A DNA stretch of 64,000 nucleotides from Endomychus coccineus (lineage: Eukaryota; Arthropoda; Insecta; Coleoptera; Endomychidae): positions 199,332,524 to 199,396,523 of the forward strand of contig OY294067.1 in the NCBI GenBank assembly GCA_958510875.1. Direction: 5' to 3'. Positions within the stretch are counted from its first letter, which is position 1; every line of letters starts with the position of its first letter. Under the pieces are notes generated by a model. The model was not told the DNA's origin. It ran no database searches and saw only the letters and a program-made list of their open reading frames with translations. Both the position numbers and the translations under genes were made by a program. Positions 40,013-52,654 of this stretch are shown here, piece by piece.

Positions 40013-41145
40013 TATACAGGATATTCCACGAGAGCCGTTCGTTAGCAGTTTTCGTGGTTAGAAAAAAATTAGAATTCTGAAATTTTGGGTTCCAGGGTTA
40101 TCCAAGATTTTCTTTCTTTCCAAAATATTTTCAAGATCATACTACTTCCGGTTACACCGGAAGTCGCCATTAACTTCCTTATTTTAAATAGAACACCCGG
40201 TATATTATTTCATTTTTAGATTCCTGAGAAAATTTATAGTGCATTCCATCAGGTTTTCCTATACCTATTTCCAATTTTTTCTTGGATATCTTGATTTTTT
40301 TGAAAATGTTGATAGATGTAGCGCTGTTTTGAGCATTTCGCCCTTCAACCAATTTCGATTGGTGGAAAGCGCTTCTGGGGTAGACGGAAGCACAGCTATG
40401 ATTCTTCCGAATGCCATATTGACAACTCATCTATCGAATACAGGGTATCCAAAATTTAATGACCAATTACATCATTTTGAAAATTGAAAAAGTTCGTTTT
40501 TTCAAATGGGACACCCTGTATTTTATTGGATGGATATTTGATTCTGCATCGATTTGCTCCAACATTTTCCATACCTATTTCCAGTGGTTTTCTTGTTAAT
40601 CCATATTTTTATCAAAAGGTGATCAAACTCCGAAAGTTCTACCAATATTTGAATGCGGCAAGATATCTGGAGATACTGAGAGGGTTTGTTAGTGATTTTC
40701 TAAATGCCCCACCTCCACGTGATAGAGCAAACAGTTGGTATCGGCTTGATGGTGCTCCAGCACATTCCATTATAGCTGTACACCGGCAATTGTCACTGAT
40801 GTTCGAGAAGCGCTTTCCACCAATTGAAATTGGTTAAAGGGCGCAATGCTCAAAACAACGCTACATCTGTCAAATTTTCAAAAAAATCAAGATATCTAAG
40901 AAAAAATTGAAAATAGGTATAGGGAAACCTGATGGAATCCACTATGAAATATTCTCAGGAATCTAAAAATGAAATAATATACCGGGTGTTCTATTTAAAA
41001 TAAGGAAGTTAATGGCGACGATATTGAAAATATTTTGAAAAGAAAGAAAATCTTGGATAACCCTGGAACCCAAAATTTCAGAATTCTAACTTTTTTCTAA
41101 CCACGAAAACTTCTAACGAACGGCTCTCGTGGAATACCCTGTATA
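40013..41145. mobile_element. Foldback element with a transposase fragment inside
   Basis: Arms of about 365 bp begin tatacaggatattccacgag (40013) and end ctcgtggaataccctgtata (41145). The middle (about 40381-40803) contains a smaller acagggta...taccctgt-like block. It also contains a coding remnant, RGFVSDFLNAPPPRDRANSW, then YRLDGAPAHSIIAVHRQL (within the ORF 40484-40837). The DGAPAH block resembles the second catalytic region of mariner/DDE_3-like transposases. Confidence 0.75.
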
Positions 41146-41984
41146 AGGTGTCCCTTATATGGGAGAAAAATTTTTTTTCTTAGATATCGAAATGCATACC
41201 TCCTATTTCTTTCTAAATTACCCAGACTTACTCAAATACAAAATTTCATCTTCATACTTCAACGTTAACCCGCGCCGACAGAACTCTGAAGATTTTGAAA
41301 ATTGCTGTTCTTAACGCTTTCCGTTATATATCCAAATCAATTGAAATATTAAAACTTTTATGAAATACTTATTGAAAGAAGATGTATTTATACATCAGGC
41401 AGGATATTTTCTTTTGAGGGTCTCTTTTTTACAGTCTGGATAAAGATTTCTATGGTCCTGAACACAGCGTAGCAAAACATGCTTTTGCTCTTCCTTTGTA
41501 GTGATCAAACCATGAAAATCTTGCATAAGTTTTACAGCTCTTTCAGCCGTATCATTGACTGCCCTTAAGGAAACCTTTTTCCTTTTCACCTCTGAATAGG
41601 CAACATCTTCATCTCATGTAGAAACGAGTCTCTGGAGGAAATTCTTATCATTTTTTGATCGAGACAATAAATATGTGCTCTTGACAGACACAAAATCACT
41701 CAACGATTTTCCTGCAACAATAAATGAGGCAGTATTATTAACAATTTATTGGAAACAGTATAAAAAAGTACTATTTATTCTATACCTACTTACTATACAA
41801 ATAATCAGACATACCTATCTTCTTCAGATGGAATGTATCTCTTCCCAGAATCATACAAACTCTCTCTTTGGAAATTCACTACAATGTTTGTTTTGGTTTG
41901 TTCATTAACTTCATTATCAAATAGTGATAAAACGGCAATTTCTTCTGACAAGTATCAAAGATGTTGACTAAACTTGCTCAGGGC
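41146..41984. other. AT-rich DNA with one TE-like ORF fragment
   Basis: The minus-strand ORF at 41395-41589 reads AVNDTAERAVKLMQDFHGLITTKEEQ, a helical fragment of a kind I associate with repeated arthropod sequences but cannot name. Nothing else is recognisable. Confidence 0.3.
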
Positions 41985-42345
41985 TGCTTAGGAGATCAAT
42001 TTGTCAACAGTTTCATATTCCTTAAGCCTCTTTAAAAAGCACAAATCTTGATTTGGTGCCTTCACCGCCAGACTACATTCGTAAATGTTTGCTTTACTAG
42101 AGGTGTTATGAAATTTCTGGATTTTGTCTCTACCTATAGAATTGACTAAATTAATGGGATAACCATTCTTCATTTTATAAAAATTTCTTTTGTTTATTCA
42201 ATAGTTCTCTTGAACTAAGAACTATATCTATTGCAAATACAAAGGGAATTTCAAAGAAGAATATTTATCCCATTAATTCAGTCGATTCTTCAACTAAAGG
42301 CAAAATTTTGGAACTTTTTGACTCTAGTAAAACCATTACTAGTAA
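41985..42345. pseudogene. Head-to-head PLE-2-like relic
   Basis: The minus strand (42173-41988) reads KNGYPINLVNSIGRDKIQKFHN. The plus strand (about 42205-42330) reads SLELRTISIANTKGISKKNIYPINSVDS. Both match the PLE-2 segment ELRTISITKTKETLIRNGYP, then DLVNSITKDKIHKFYN. They diverge from a common centre near 42190, a small version of the 48.8-52.6 kb palindrome. Confidence 0.65.
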
Positions 42346-44059
42346 GTTTCGTTCACGAAAATGTATATAACTGTGAACAAATATAATATGTGCGGATTCT
42401 CATCAAACGATGATGAATTTGAAGAGAATGTGGAAGTGAAGATCGTTAATAGGATTTTGAATGTGATTTATTTAATTTATAAATAGAAAAGTCTGTAACT
42501 ACCATCCTAACATCCCCTATATTAGTTTTTCGGGAAATCAATCTAGACTAATTTATTCTAATTATGAATATATAACCAACATTCTTCCAAAATGAGAAAT
42601 AAATAGAAGTGAGTAAGATGAAAATAATTACATTGTGATGTTACTATATTTCAATTATAAATAAAATATTAAATGAATAGAATCAGACAATAGACGGCAT
42701 TTGTGAGAATAACTCTATAATGTATATGTCGCTGGCGTTTAGGGTAAGTAGTGTTTAAGGCAAGTGCGGGCAAATTGACAAATTTTCCAAGATTTTACTG
42801 AGCCGTTCACCTGAAAGACACTGTTTATTGGGAAGACATAAAGAGAGTCGGTAGTTTTCTATAAGCCTACCACAAATTAGTGATTTGAAAATACAACGGA
42901 TTAACGAAAACTAACTTTCCTCAGGAAAGATTGATGGAAGAGGTCGTACCTTTACATTCTTTACCTGCTTTGTCACACCTTCGAAAATTGTGGAAATGCT
43001 CTGATCATCAGTTTGTGAATTACCAGGGATTAAAAACAAGTGCGCTATCTGCACACGTATATATTTCATACGTAAATCGACTTTTTGTTCAGTATTCTCA
43101 CATAAAAGTTCAAAGCGTTATACAATTGGAGAAATATCTAATATAGGAGTCAACTGAACGTTACCAAGTTGAAAAAATCGAATGAAAGTGTTTCAAGGGA
43201 AGATTTTGATGTGTCACTCTCTTATCATAGTGATAATAATCGGTTATTATGGAATTGACCAGACTGCAAAGTTGTTAAAGTGTAGAACGGTGCCATTAGG
43301 ATGTAAAGATATGCTGGGAAAATGGACGGATGATAACGTTTACACCTCGTGGTCAATCTTTTTTTTGTACAGTGGCAGAAAAGTTCATCCTATAGTCGCA
43401 TCATCAACAGGCCACCGTATCGGGCTTTTTGACTCAAATCCAAAGATAGGCGCTTAAGATCGTGTAACATTTCCACCGACATTATATTAACTATATATAA
43501 ATAATGAAGTTGATATGCAATGCATTTTGCGCGCTACAGAAAAGACTCACATACTTGACAACCTGACGGCGGAACTGGGTACTTCTTCTACTGACTGTGA
43601 AGTGAAATTAATGAAAGCACTAAAGGTATTGTGTAACGTGACAGTGTTTAATACTCACTATGATTTCGATGTTCCTTCAAGTCTACCAGAAACTTGGCTG
43701 GTTTTCAAAAGATGAAGCAGAAATTGCTAAATAAAATGGGATCCCCCGATAATAACTTTATTTCTCAAGATTAACAATTATAATTTGAATATTCGAATAA
43801 AACAATTATCACGCGACCCATGAAGGAAGCAGTGCAAGCAGACTAGCTAATTATCATAACGATGAAGCAAACACTCATGCAGTAATAATTCAAGTGGTTC
43901 TAATGTGAGAAAAAATTTAGAATATTCTACGATACATAATAGTATATTCGGGCAGGGCAATTGAAAGCACAATCGAGGTCCTGGATCAGTCCTTGCGTTT
44001 ACGCAAGATCAGTAATTAGTCCATGCAATAAGCACGGAAAAACACCATAATAAAAATAA
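42346..44059. other. No gene recognised
   Basis: Several 60-90 codon ORFs occur (42931-43146, 43182-43457, 43515-43715). None has a motif I can identify. Confidence 0.4.
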
Positions 44060-45590
44060 AAAATATAGTAAGCTAGAATTTCAAATTTTTTGTAGCATTT
44101 TGTTCCTAACACCTCATAGATCATTCATGACTATCAAGAACACGAGGTCAACCTCCCTACACCCTCAAAACGGGGGTTTCAATCCCTCAGAGGAGCATTC
44201 TTATAAAAACCGTCCAAAATATATTACTTATAATTTTGTTGCAAAAATTACCTCTAGTAGGTTTTTTGGGTCGCTGATCACGATTCCGCTGTAATTTTTC
44301 CCAAAAAAATCTCTCCAGATCGAAAATTCGGGAAATTTGAGATTTTCCTGAGACGGTTATGAATAATAATTTTGTTACAAAAATGACCCCTAGTATGTTT
44401 TTAGGTAGCTGATTACGATTTCGCTGTTAGTTTTCTCGGAAAACTCCCTCCAGATGAGAAATTTGAGATTTTCCATCTGGAGAGAGTTTTTTGGGAAAAA
44501 TAACAGCGGAATCGTGATCAACGACCCAAAAACCCACGAGGGGTCATCTTTGTATTAAATTTATACTTCATTATCTATAACCGTCTCAGGAAAATCTCAT
44601 ATTTCCCGAATTTTCCCTCTGGAAATAGTTTTTTGGCAAAAATAACTGCGAAATCGTAGTCATCGACCCAAAATACCTACTAGACGTTATTTTTGCAACA
44701 AAATTATACTTTATTATTCATAACCGTCTCAGGAATATCTCATATTTCCCGAATTTTACTTCTGGAAAGAATTTTTTGGGGAAAATAACAGCGGCATCGT
44801 GATCAACGACCCAAAATACCTACTGGATGTCATTTTTGCAACAAAATTATATTTTATTATCTATAACCGTCTCAGGAAAATCTCATATTTCCATAATTTT
44901 CTATCTGGAAAGAGTTTTTTGAGAAAACTAACAGCGGAATCGTGATCAGCGGCCTAAAATACCTACTAGATGTCATTTTTGCAACAAAATTATACTTTAT
45001 TATTCATAACCGTCTCAGAAAAATCTCATATTTCCCAAATTTTTCATCTGGAAAGAGTTTTATGGGAAAAATAATAGCGGAATCGTGATCAGCGACTCAA
45101 AATACACACCACATGTCATTTTTGCAACAAAATGATACTTCATTATTCATAACCGTCTCAGGAAAATCTCATATTTCCCGAATTTTCCATCTGGAAAGAA
45201 TTTTTTGGGAAAAATAACAGCGGATTCGTGATCAACGACCCAAAAAACTTACCAGAGGTAATTTTTGCAACAAAATTATGAAATATTATATTATATATAT
45301 ATTTTCCAAATTTCCCATCTGGAGGGAGTTTTCCGAGAAAACTAACCGCGGAATCGTCATCAGCGACCCAAAAAACATACTGGGGGTCATTTTCGGCTCT
45401 TAGTTCTCATTAATTTTCTAAACTTTTGGATTGTTTTTATAAGAATGCTTCTCTGAGGGGTTGAAACCCCGTTTTGGGGAGGTAGAAAGCTCGACCCCCG
45501 CGGTCTTGATAGTGATGAATGATCTATGGGGTATTAGAAACAAAATGCGACAAAAATTTTGAAATTCTAGCTTACCTTATATATTTTTTT
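44060..45590. mobile_element. 1.5-kb foldback with about 150-bp internal tandem repeats
   Basis: The outer arms (about 44066-44225 and 45420-45580) are inverted copies sharing agctagaatttcaaa, atagatcattcatga and a ggggtttcaa block. Between them lie two units in one orientation, a switch near 44475, then six direct units. A unit reads ccatctggaaagagtttttt, gggaaaaataacagcggaat, cgtgatcaacgacccaaaa, ttttgcaacaaaattatact and cataaccgtctcaggaaaat. No coding capacity is evident. Confidence 0.8.
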
Positions 45591-47459
45591 TATTTTCTGG
45601 TTCGTTGCCTGGACTGAATCATAGGGTACCTTTCACTTAAAATTTGATGAAGGTAATTCGCTTATCCTGCCGTATTAGAATTAGTAAGCGCAGTTTCCCT
45701 CTTTCGGCAGTTTTACCGGTAATTATAAAACACTGAATAGTTTTTCATATATTTCCCAAGTTCAGATATCAGACAATCAGAGTTCCTACTTCCAGAATGT
45801 GCACAGGATGTAGAAAATTCTGATTACATCATTCGCAATTTCTCTCTGTTTCCGGGGTGTCAATGAAGGTAACAAATAGACACTACGATACCCAAAAATC
45901 GACTCCTTCTCTGGGAATGGACACAGTGTGAACAAGCTGTAAGTAGTTCCTCGTCTATACCATACTTCCACTTCCGGAATGAGAACAGTGTGTGCAAATA
46001 TTCTTAAGAATCCACTTTCATTTCAAAAAATAGACACTCCGGACACCGTACAATTACTTAATCTATTCAAACCTATTTATGTATACACGACGCACTTCCT
46101 ATCAGTACGCTTTGAGAATAATGTCGGGATGAAGTTAACATACCCAATTGCAACAACTACGTACTATCAGTTAATACCTGATATTGCACAACTGCAACTA
46201 CAAGCAAACAATGAAACCAAAAGTATCGCAATGTACCTTACCAATTTGCAAAATATTATTTGCCTAATGTACCTATGCATTATATACAATTCTGTCTTAA
46301 ATAGTCTGGTCGGCAACTTAGAGTGGTCAAACTCATACTCGGATTGAACTCAACTAGCTTACTGAAGAAAAATTATTCGAATTCCTTTTTTGAGTCTGCG
46401 GTCCGTCTTTTATATTCATGTGGCTGGTAGTCAAATCACTTCACTAATTCCTGCGAAACCATTTTTTTCAAAGTTTCTTGCGAATGATGCCCTATATATT
46501 CCAAAATTCTGGGCAAAAGTTTTTATGAGTAATGTTTTATTCACGTATTGAATTGAAGCAAACATACACTATTTGGAATTATGACGGATGCACATTTGCC
46601 CCTATAACACAATGCTGTTTATTCCTGGTATTCTCCATATTCCTTCACGACTATACGCCTATCCGGAATTTCTTAGATATGATACTGTATATGCATTTCA
46701 ATTGAAACAATACAAACTATGTATACGACATTTTCAGCTCCGTTACAATTTTTGTGACTTATGTCAGCAAGAGAAGTGCACAAAACAGCTGCCGAAAGAA
46801 TGTTGGAAACTTACAAGGAAATTCAAATAAGAATGTGTACTAGTAGTGGCAAAAGTTTTTCGAGAACCACTAGATCACAAAAATGGAATGGTAAGAGTAT
46901 TGCCATTAAAAAGGGATGCTACAAAATAGGCCCAGCTCATATTATACAGAAAAATTTGTCGTTCCGTAATGCCATTGAAATTTATTCGAAATAGAATTCT
47001 CTCCTAAAATTCCGAAAGATAATATTAGTCCAGACCCTCTGTAATTTTATTTGACGTTTTGGATTCAAATATTTACGTTCCTTCAGTTTGGTTAATCCCC
47101 ATGTTTCCGTGTACGCTGATCACGAATATGCATATTAAAAATGTGTGATCCCTATGCTACTTGAATTATTGAACATTTTTAGGGTCTAAATTGCCCCGAC
47201 TTTGGTGTTTTTTTTATGTTTTAGAAAAACGCTGAGTTTCACTCGCTCATTTTATGACAGAAAAAGTTGTAAGAAATCAAGTAGAGTGAATTGACGCCAA
47301 CTAGAAGTGAATAGAATGTAAGGTGCTTAATATAGGGCCCAAAAAGTAAAATTTTTGAGCAAAATCAAACGTTTGTTCAATTGTCAATTATGAAATGTTT
47401 GTCGTATCAACTAATGCTTAACATTCGTTGATAGTATTTTGTGTGTACTTTGATGTGAG
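45591..47459. other. No gene recognised
   Basis: Short ORFs at 45979-46347 and 46588-46994 have no recognisable domains. Confidence 0.4.
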
Positions 47460-48565
47460 GTTTTCATTTGTTTGATATTTGCGAAGAAAGCATTGAAATC
47501 GCTTTTTTTTGTAAAAAACATAATTTTGCGGTTGCGGGCCAAAACATCAACCTTTTGACTGAAAACGAAGTTCAAACGAAAGATATTGATAGCTCCCACC
47601 TATGAACCAAAATCCAATCAATATAGTTCATATGACCGATTTGAGACTATTTTGAAAAGAAGGAACCGCGAATAATGAGAAAAAATTCAGGTTTTCAGAA
47701 AGTTCGAATCAGAAAAATAAATTCATAATTGGATAGCTGGAACACTTACGCAAATTGTGATACCAAGCACGATCATCTAGCTTACTTCAATCTCGAGAAA
47801 ACTCATGCTAAGTATTTTGGGCTCTACCGGGCTCAATATTGGATCTTTCGTTATAAGCCTTGGTTCAGACTATAGATGCCTCTTGTGACTATCTCAATAT
47901 AACATTTTCCACGCTTCAGCGTTTGACAGTAGCACACAAAAAAATCAGCTGGAAATTCACAGTTACAGTTCACAAAATCATTATGAATTTGTATCATAAT
48001 TATCAAAAATGAAAACAAGGGAAGAAGAATCTCCTGGGTGGAATCGAACCTGGGTTGACGTTAGCGTACATCATCTTTGATAATTAACGATTCGAATTTT
48101 TAGTTGTTTTTTCTTTTGTGTGACTCTGTCAAATGCTGAAGCGTGTAAATTTTATACTGAGATAGCCACAAGAGGCATCTATAGTCTGAACCAAGGTTTA
48201 TAACGAAAGACCCAAAAAGGCTTGGCATGAGTCTTCTCGAGATTGACGCAATCTAGAAGATGCTTAATACCAAAATTTGCATTCCAGCTATTTAACTGTG
48301 AATTTATTTTCCTGAGCTGAACTTGACAACCCAAAAATTCTTCTCATATTTCGCGGTTCCTTTCTTTCAAAGCGGTCTCAAATCAGCCCATATGTACCAA
48401 AGGAAGGATTTTGTTTCATAGGTGAAAGCCATCAATATCTTCCGTTTAAATTTTGTTTTGAATCAAAATGTTAATTTTTTGGCCCACAATCGCAGAATTA
48501 CGTTTTATCACAAAGAGGACGATTGCAGCGCCCAATTTGAAAATATCAAACGAATGAAAAACAAA
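47460..48565. mobile_element. Foldback element, arms of about 500 bp
   Basis: Long diverged inverted arms meet near 48010. Matched pairs include tatagatgcctcttgtgac with its complement near 48165, gaaccaaggcttataacgaa near 48195, and a cggttcc block near 48355. The centre contains ggtggaatcgaacctgggtt, a tRNA B-box-like string. No transposase was seen. Confidence 0.7.
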
Positions 48566-49306
48566 TATGGAAGTATAGTATAGGAATCTTCCATCCCTAT
48601 TCGAGATTACCTAAAATCTCTATATCATAGAATACAACCTCATTTCTATTATTAAATGTATTAGTTCATATGTTTATAATTCACATAACTGACCCACAAA
48701 CAATAAGTTTACTGTTACATATTGTTCAGCATAAGTTACCTTGACATAGAGAACAGGGTATCTCGAGGTAGTTATTGATGATATATATATATATTTGTAT
48801 GTTTTCTTGGTATATTGGTTCGTATATATACTGATAATGAAATAAAAATTCTGTTTTGACGTTTCGACAACGTTTATTGCCTTTATCAAAATTGTTAATT
48901 GAAATTAGTGTTTCCATGTAATTTAGAAAAGAATAGATGATTTCGATTAATGAAATGCGTCTGCAGCCGACTTGTGTTTTAAGATCCAATTAAAACTGCA
49001 GAAAACATTGGATCGGTTGTGTGTGAAAGAGTAATGTATGGCTAACTACAATTTGAAATAGATTGAATTTGATTAAATACAAGACATTCCAATATTGTAC
49101 AATTATAAATATCTATGAATTATTGTATGAATTAGTTACTCTATGATGAGTATTTCTATCATAACTATTCAAGTTTAAGATAATTCTATGGAATTTAACC
49201 TCAAAATTGTTATTCTATAGTGTCATAGTTAAATAATACTTCATCTTTTTTAGATTGAATTTTAAATAGACAATGGAAAGTGGCACTTCAAATTAATAAA
49301 ATTTTG

Positions 49307-50680
49307 TTAAGTTTGAATTAGATTATTGTACAGTTTCGAAAGATTGGAATCTATTTTGTCATTTACACAATTGTTCTTTTTAATTTGAATAGATTCTAAT
49401 ATCAAACGTTTGTTGTCGTTTGTTTCAATATTTAAAATTTTTGTATTGTTGTAGTCGAAAGTATGGTTAGTGTCTTTCACATGTTTATTGAGCGCAGTTG
49501 ATGAATTTTTGGTATATTTGTGGCCATTTAATCTTTTTTCGAGGTATTGTGAAGATTGGCCAATATATACCTTTTCGCAATCTTTGCAAGGGATGGAATA
49601 AACAGTATGGGTTATTTTTTTGAAAGGTACGCTGCTTTTTAATTTTGTAAAGAGACTTTTCTGATTTAAATAACTCTTATGACATATATGTAGGTCATAA
49701 GGTTTCACTATATTACAAATTTTCTCTGAAAGTCCACCGATATATGGTAGTGATATGTAATGCCTATCATTAGTTTTCTCATTATTGGTATTGATTCCAC
49801 CAAATGAGTTATAAAATTTATGAATTTTGTCTTTAGTTATCGAATTTACTAAATCAATGGGATAACCATTTCTTATTAAAGTTTCTTTTGTTTTTGTAAT
49901 AGATATAGTTCTCAGTTCAGGAGAACTTAGTCGAATAGCTCTATCTATTAGATTTATAATAACATTTTTCTTATATTTTTTAGGTATATTAGAATTGAAA
50001 TTAGTATACCTTCCTGACCAAGTAGGTTTGGTATACCATTTTGTTAGAATTTTGTTATCATTTGATTTTCTTACTAAAGTTAAATCTAAAAAATTTATTT
50101 CGTTATGATTTTCTAATTCAATCGTAAATTGTAACTTATGGTGAAAGGAATTGAAAGAATTCAAAAATTCATTACATTTGTTTTCAGGGATTGCAGCAAT
50201 ACAATCATCAACATATCTTTTGAAGAAGGCTATATTATAATTTAGTTGAGATACTACTTTTTCTTCAAGGAATTCCATTACTATTTGGGCTATGATACTT
50301 GATACTGGAGAGCCCATTGCACAACCATCTAATTGTTTATAACAATCATCTTTATATTGTAAAAAATTAGCGGTGAATGTATATTCTATAGCTGTTAAGA
50401 ACTCATTCATAGGTAAATTTGTATATAGTTTTATTTCATCCCATTTATTTTGAATTATTTGTTTAGCTAATTCTAAAGGGATATTTGTATATAAAGATGT
50501 GACATCTAGTGATACTAAGATATAGTTTTTAGGTATTGTAATTTTGTTAATGAATTCCTTGAAATCCCAAGAATCTTTGATGTAAAATTCATTTTTGTAA
50601 GCTATGTTTTTTAGTATGTTGGATAAGTATTTAGCCATTTCATAAAAAGGTGATTGAATGCTGCATACTACAGGTCGCAT
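49307..50680 (-). CDS. PLE-2 RT/GIY-YIG protein, left arm, 5'-truncated
   Basis: This 457-codon frame starts within the RT (MRPVVCSIQSPFYE); the real N terminus and the first RT blocks are missing. It retains YILVSLDVTSLYTNIPLE, DGCAMGSPVSSIIAQIVMEF and FFKRYVDDCIAAIP with the catalytic Asp pair. It also has LDLTLVRKSNDNKILTKWYTKPTW and a GIY-YIG nuclease (VYSIPCKDCEKVYIGQSSQYLEKRL). There are no internal stops. Truncation makes it non-functional despite good preservation. Confidence 0.9.
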   Translation of the reverse strand: MRPVVCSIQSPFYEMAKYLSNILKNIAYKNEFYIKDSWDFKEFINKITIPKNYILVSLDVTSLYTNIPLELAKQIIQNKWDEIKLYTNLPMNEFLTAIEYTFTANFLQYKDDCYKQLDGCAMGSPVSSIIAQIVMEFLEEKVVSQLNYNIAFFKRYVDDCIAAIPENKCNEFLNSFNSFHHKLQFTIELENHNEINFLDLTLVRKSNDNKILTKWYTKPTWSGRYTNFNSNIPKKYKKNVIINLIDRAIRLSSPELRTISITKTKETLIRNGYPIDLVNSITKDKIHKFYNSFGGINTNNEKTNDRHYISLPYIGGLSEKICNIVKPYDLHICHKSYLNQKSLFTKLKSSVPFKKITHTVYSIPCKDCEKVYIGQSSQYLEKRLNGHKYTKNSSTALNKHVKDTNHTFDYNNTKILNIETNDNKRLILESIQIKKNNCVNDKIDSNLSKLYNNLIQT

Positions 50681-50700
50681 CGGTATATTAGGCTTATGAA

Positions 50701-52032
50701 ATGGCTAAATACTTATCCAACATACTAAAAAACATAGCTTACAGAAATGAATTTTACATCAAAGATTCTTGGGATTTCAAAGAATTCATTAACAAAATTA
50801 CAATACCTAAAAACTATATCTTAGTATCACTAGATGTCACATCTTTATATACAAATATCCCTTTAGAATTAGCTAAACAAATAATTCAAAATAAATGGGA
50901 TGAAATAAAACTATATACAAATTTACCTATGAATGAGTTCTTAACAGCTATAGAATATACATTCACCGCTAATTTTTTACAATATAAAGATGATTGTTAT
51001 AAACAATTAGATGGTTGTGCAATGGGCTCTCCAATATCAAGTATCATAGCCCAAATAGTAATGGAATTCCTTGAAGAAAAAGTAGTATCTCAACTAAATT
51101 ACAATATAGCCTTCTTCAAAAGATATGTTGATGATTGTATTGCTGCAATCCCTGAAAACAAATGTAATGAATTTTTGAATTCTTTCAATTCCTTTCACCA
51201 TAAGTTACAATTTACGATTGAATTAGAAAATCATAACGAAATAAATTTTTTAGATTTAACTTTAGTAAAAAAATCAAATGATAACAAAATTCTAACAAAA
51301 TGGTATACCAAACCTACTTGGTCAGGAAGGTATACTAATTTCAATTCTAATATACCTAAAAAATATAAGAAAAATGTTATTATAAATCTAATAGATAGAG
51401 CTATTCGACTAAGTTCTCCTGAACTGAGAACTATATCTATTACAAAAACAAAAGAAACTTTAATAAGAAATGGTTATCCCATTGATTTAGTAAATTCGAT
51501 AACTAAAGACAAAATTCATAAATTTTATAACTCATTTGGTGGAATCAATACCAATAATGAGAAAACTAATGATAGGCATTACATATCACTACCATATATC
51601 GGTGGACTTTCAGAGAAAATTTGTAATATAGTGAAACCTTATGACCTACATATATGTCATAAGAGTTATTTAAATCAGAAAAGTCTCTTTACAAAATTAA
51701 AAAGCAGCGTACCTTTCAAAAAAATAACCCATACTGTTTATTCCATCCCTTGCAAAGATTGCGAAAAGGTATATATTGGCCAATCTTCACAATACCTCGA
51801 AAAAAGATTAAATGGCCACAAATATACCAAAAATTCATCAACTGCGCTCAATAAACATGTGAAAGACACTAACCATACTTTCGACTACAACAATACAAAA
51901 ATTTTAAATATTGAAACAAACGACAACAAACGTTTGATATTAGAATCTATTCAAATTAAAAAGAACAATTGTGTAAATGACAAAATAGATTCCAATCTTT
52001 CGAAACTGTACAATAATCTAATTCAAACTTAA
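50701..52032 (+). CDS. PLE-2 RT/GIY-YIG protein, right arm, 5'-truncated
   Basis: This 443-codon frame is the mirror copy of the left-arm frame. It begins at MAKYLSNILKNIAYRNEF and differs at only a few residues (K/R in AYRNEF, V/I in GSPIS, R/K in LVKKSND). RT (YVDD) and GIY-YIG (KVYIGQSSQ) motifs are intact. The near identity of the arms implies recent formation of the inverted pair or gene conversion between arms. Confidence 0.9.
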   Translation: MAKYLSNILKNIAYRNEFYIKDSWDFKEFINKITIPKNYILVSLDVTSLYTNIPLELAKQIIQNKWDEIKLYTNLPMNEFLTAIEYTFTANFLQYKDDCYKQLDGCAMGSPISSIIAQIVMEFLEEKVVSQLNYNIAFFKRYVDDCIAAIPENKCNEFLNSFNSFHHKLQFTIELENHNEINFLDLTLVKKSNDNKILTKWYTKPTWSGRYTNFNSNIPKKYKKNVIINLIDRAIRLSSPELRTISITKTKETLIRNGYPIDLVNSITKDKIHKFYNSFGGINTNNEKTNDRHYISLPYIGGLSEKICNIVKPYDLHICHKSYLNQKSLFTKLKSSVPFKKITHTVYSIPCKDCEKVYIGQSSQYLEKRLNGHKYTKNSSTALNKHVKDTNHTFDYNNTKILNIETNDNKRLILESIQIKKNNCVNDKIDSNLSKLYNNLIQT

Positions 52033-52576
52033 CAAAATTTTATTAATTTGAAGTGCCACTTTCCATTGTCTATTTAAAATTCAACCTAAAAAAGATGAAG
52101 TATTATTTAACTATGACACTATAGAATAACAATTTTGAGGTTAAATTCCATAGAATTATCTTAAACTTGAATAGTTATGATAGAAATACTCATCATAGAG
52201 TAACTAATTCATACAATAATTCATAGATATTTATAATTGTACAATATTGGAATGTCTTGTATTTAATCAAATTCAATCTATTTCAAATTGTAGTTAGCCA
52301 TACATTACTCTTTCACACACAACCGATCCAATGTTTTCTGCAGTTTTAATTGGATCTTAAAACACAAGTCGGCTGCAGACGCATTTCATTAATCGAAATC
52401 ATCTATTCTTTTCTAAATTACATGGAAACACTAATTTCAATTAACAATTTTGATAAAGGCAATAAACGTTGTCGAAACGTCAAAACATAATTTTTATTTC
52501 ATTATCAGTATATATACGAACCAATATACCAAGAAAACATACAAATATTACAAATGGTTCAAGAATATCAACAAAA

Positions 52577-52649
<73 letters not shown>

Positions 52650-52654
52650 AAGCG

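Larger units (their letters stand above)
48780..52646. mobile_element. PLE-2: head-to-head palindrome of a Penelope-like element
   Basis: Two almost identical arms of about 1.9 kb face away from a centre at about 50645-50697. Each has a 5'-truncated RT/GIY-YIG frame and the same 3' region. Each ends in the ataccaagaaaacatacaaat terminal block next to a (TA)n run (48780-48792; 52578-52646). The left arm holds about 55 nt at the centre that the right arm lacks. Confidence 0.92.
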
